Below are positions 14,136 through 15,414 of a DNA stretch of 15,414 nt, in pieces. Under the pieces are notes generated by a model. The model did no database searches. It had not been told where the DNA came from and saw nothing but the letters and a program-made list of their open reading frames with translations. Origin of the DNA: an uncultured Treponema sp. (GTDB lineage: Bacteria; Spirochaetota; Spirochaetia; Treponematales; Treponemataceae); the NCBI GenBank assembly GCA_937890485.1, contig CALBXN010000197.1, positions 1-15,414 on the forward strand. The letters are read 5' to 3'. The stretch's first letter is position 1. Each line of letters begins with the position of its first letter. Made by a program: the position numbers and the translations under genes.

Positions 14136-14885
14136 TTAAAGTACTGAATAAGAATTTTCTACAATTTTTCCATCTAAAATTCTTATAACATGATTTGCTA
14201 AATTCATAATTTTAGAGTCGTGAGTTGAAAAAATAAAAGTTGTTTTCATATCTTTGTTGATATCTTGTAAAAGCGATAAAATTTGGTCACCTGTTTTGGA
14301 ATCAAGATTGGCTGTTGGCTCATCTGCCAAAATCAAAGGAGCTTTTGTTACTAAAGAACGAGCTATAGCAACTCTTTGACGCTGCCCTCCAGAAAGTTCG
14401 GAAGGTTTATGGTCTATCCATTTCTCTAAGCCAACTTTTTCTATTAGGTACATTACCCAGTCTTTTTTTTCAGATTTTGACATAGTTTTTGATGTAATTC
14501 CGCCTAGATGTAAAGGATATTCGATATTTTCGTAAACATTTAAAACTGGTAAAAGATTAAAATTTTGAAAGATAAATCCAATATTATTCTTGCGAATTTT
14601 ACAGATTTTTCCATCAGCGGATTTGGATAGTTTTCCTGTTTTTATATAATATTGTTGTTCTTTTTCCGAAAAAACTCTTTCATCGTTCATAAAAATTGTT
14701 CCAGAATTTGGCATATCTATCAATCCGAGAATATTTAAAATTGTAGATTTTCCAGAACCAGAAGGTCCTGCAATAGAAACAAATTCGCCTTTATCAATTT
14801 TAAGAGAAATTCCTTTTAGAGCTTCAACTTCTTGAGAACCGAGTTGATATTTTTTGTGTATATTCTGTAATTCAATCAAAGCCAT
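14136..14885 (-). CDS. ABC transporter ATP-binding protein, LolD/MacB type
   Basis: A 249-residue ATPase beginning MALIELQNIHKKY. Motifs: Walker A GPSGSGKST (40-48), Q-loop FQNFNLLP (Q107), signature LSGGQRQR (164-171), Walker B LILADEP with D188 and E189, D-loop NLD, and H-loop STHD (H222). Sequence style is that of ATPases pairing with FtsX-like permeases (LolCDE, MacB, peptide-resistance exporters). An extra segment of about 30 residues (roughly 70-100, with KEQQYYIKTGKLSKSADGK) lies between Walker A and the Q-loop. No permease gene is adjacent: downstream is uraA and upstream is an intergenic region and tyrS, so the partner must be elsewhere. I chose ATG 14883-14885. A frame-open TTG at 14921 lacks a ribosome binding site and adds a non-family extension. 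The ATG itself has no clear Shine-Dalgarno either. Confidence 0.9.
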   Translation of the reverse strand: MALIELQNIHKKYQLGSQEVEALKGISLKIDKGEFVSIAGPSGSGKSTILNILGLIDMPNSGTIFMNDERVFSEKEQQYYIKTGKLSKSADGKICKIRKNNIGFIFQNFNLLPVLNVYENIEYPLHLGGITSKTMSKSEKKDWVMYLIEKVGLEKWIDHKPSELSGGQRQRVAIARSLVTKAPLILADEPTANLDSKTGDQILSLLQDINKDMKTTFIFSTHDSKIMNLANHVIRILDGKIVENSYSVL

Positions 14886-15074
14886 TAGTTTTATGGTAAG
14901 TAAAAACAAAGATTTTTGCAAGTGGTAATTTTGTATAAAAATTTAAGCTGTTTTATCCATTTTCTATTAACATTTTCTATTAAATAAAAATAATTTTTTT
15001 TGTTCTAAGATACGCAGAATTTTATCTTTATGTAGATTAAAAAAATTATTCATAAATTAAATAATTTTACACAT
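14886..15074 (-). promoter_or_regulatory. Leader region of the ABC gene with tandem 13-base repeat and a dyad
   Basis: Very AT-rich gap between the tyrS terminator and the ABC gene. It contains two exact head-to-tail copies of CATTTTCTATTAA (14958-14970 and 14971-14983) and an inverted repeat AAGATA-N10-TATCTT (15007-15028). A TATACA box (minus strand, 14932-14937) is a possible -10 with no good -35. These could be regulator sites for the downstream genes; no regulator can be named. Confidence 0.35.
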
Positions 15075-15108
15075 AAAAAAACTGCCTAGAGATTTTCTAG
15101 GCTGTTTT
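15075..15108 (-). terminator. Rho-independent terminator of tyrS
   Basis: On the plus strand GCCTAGA (15084-15090) pairs with TCTAGGC (15096-15102) around a five-base loop. The stem is extended past one T/T mismatch by AAAAC/GTTTT (15078-15082 with 15104-15108). A-residues at 15075-15081 give the U-tract of the leftward transcript, 26 bases after the tyrS stop. Confidence 0.85.
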
Positions 15109-15133
15109 CATTTTAAAGTATATTTCTAAAATC

Positions 15134-15414
15134 TTAAGCAAATTTCACAATGTAGTTCTTTTTCTTTCCCCGACGAAGAACAATAACTTCACCTTCAATA
15201 GCAAGAGATTTTGTTACCAAAAGATTTTCGTCAGTTACCTTGTCTCCGTTTAGAGTGATAGAACCAGCGTTCAAAAATTCACGAGCTTCACGTTTACTTG
15301 AACAAATTTTATTGTTTACAAGTAAGTCGATTACAGTTGTATTTTCATCAGTTAATTCAACAGTTGGAACATCTTTAAAACCAATTTTAATATCAGCCAA
15401 AGACAAAGCCTTCA
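15134..15414 (-). CDS. tyrS: Tyrosyl-tRNA synthetase, C-terminal part (cut by window edge)
   Basis: The last 92 codons before the stop are present and the frame continues off the right edge (visible start ...KALSLADIKIGF). This is the S4-like RNA-binding domain at the end of bacterial TyrS, which contacts the tRNA: CSSKREAREFLNAGSITLNGDKV is the S4 helix-turn segment. The tail VLRRGKKKNYIVKF matches the characteristic TyrS C-terminus (E. coli ends in a similar RRGKKNY...). The catalytic domain with HIGH and KMSKS motifs is outside the window. It is followed by its own terminator at 15075-15108, so it is separate from the ABC-uraA-nagB unit. Confidence 0.93.
   Translation of the reverse strand, partial: KALSLADIKIGFKDVPTVELTDENTTVIDLLVNNKICSSKREAREFLNAGSITLNGDKVTDENLLVTKSLAIEGEVIVLRRGKKKNYIVKFA

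Noticed and set aside
14886..14921. TTG-initiated 12-residue extension of the ABC ATPase
   Set aside because: No ribosome binding site, and the family N-terminus begins at the ATG at 14885.
14967..15053. A 28-codon minus-strand frame (MNNFFNLHKDKILRILEQKK...) upstream of the ABC gene
   Set aside because: No Shine-Dalgarno and simple AT-rich composition; too short to support without conservation data.

Overview
The window reads as two unlike pieces of DNA joined inside one gene. From about 1500 to the right end it is low-GC, AT-tract-rich DNA whose gene content fits a flagellated spirochaete, most likely a gut or rumen Treponema: FliS beside a FlgN-like helical protein, PolA, CoaE with a GKN P-loop, a membrane-anchored SPOR protein and a Phe-terminated exported protein. 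From 1 to about 1490 the DNA is visibly richer in GC (50% at 1021-1080 and 47% at 1321-1380, against 28% at 1501-1560 and 32% at 1921-1980, counted by hand). Its genes look like a Firmicutes/Streptococcus neighbourhood with strong AGGAGG-type ribosome binding sites. The taxonomic assignments are inferences from protein style and composition; no database was searched.

Left block, all on the minus strand: the N-terminal part of a Gfo/Idh/MocA oxidoreductase (cut by the window edge), an ASCH-domain protein, and most of an SDR oxidoreductase. The first 25-30 codons of that SDR are AT-rich and FabG-like, and they follow fabD at normal operon spacing. The body of the gene has the other composition. 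The gene is therefore an in-frame hybrid, produced either by a chimeric assembly or by recombination between homologous SDR genes. This is the most important point in the window.

Next, still on the minus strand, come fabD with its own promoter, and ftsH with a clear terminator. A divergent intergenic region (about 4792-4983) separates ftsH from a rightward cluster: fliS, a flgN-like gene, polA, coaE (start overlapping the polA stop), a SPOR-domain gene and an exported barrel-like protein. A sigma-28-type promoter (TAAAGTAA-N11-TCCGATAA) lies upstream of fliS. Its leader can fold into two mutually exclusive hairpins. A terminator-like hairpin covers the ribosome binding site and start codon of the last gene.

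The right part is leftward again: tyrS (partial, with a terminator), then an apparent three-gene unit of an orphan LolD/MacB-type ABC ATPase, a uracil permease and glucosamine-6-phosphate deaminase. The terminator of nagB lies inside the coding sequence of the convergent exported-protein gene. No tRNA, rRNA, CRISPR array, insertion sequence or phage gene was seen.
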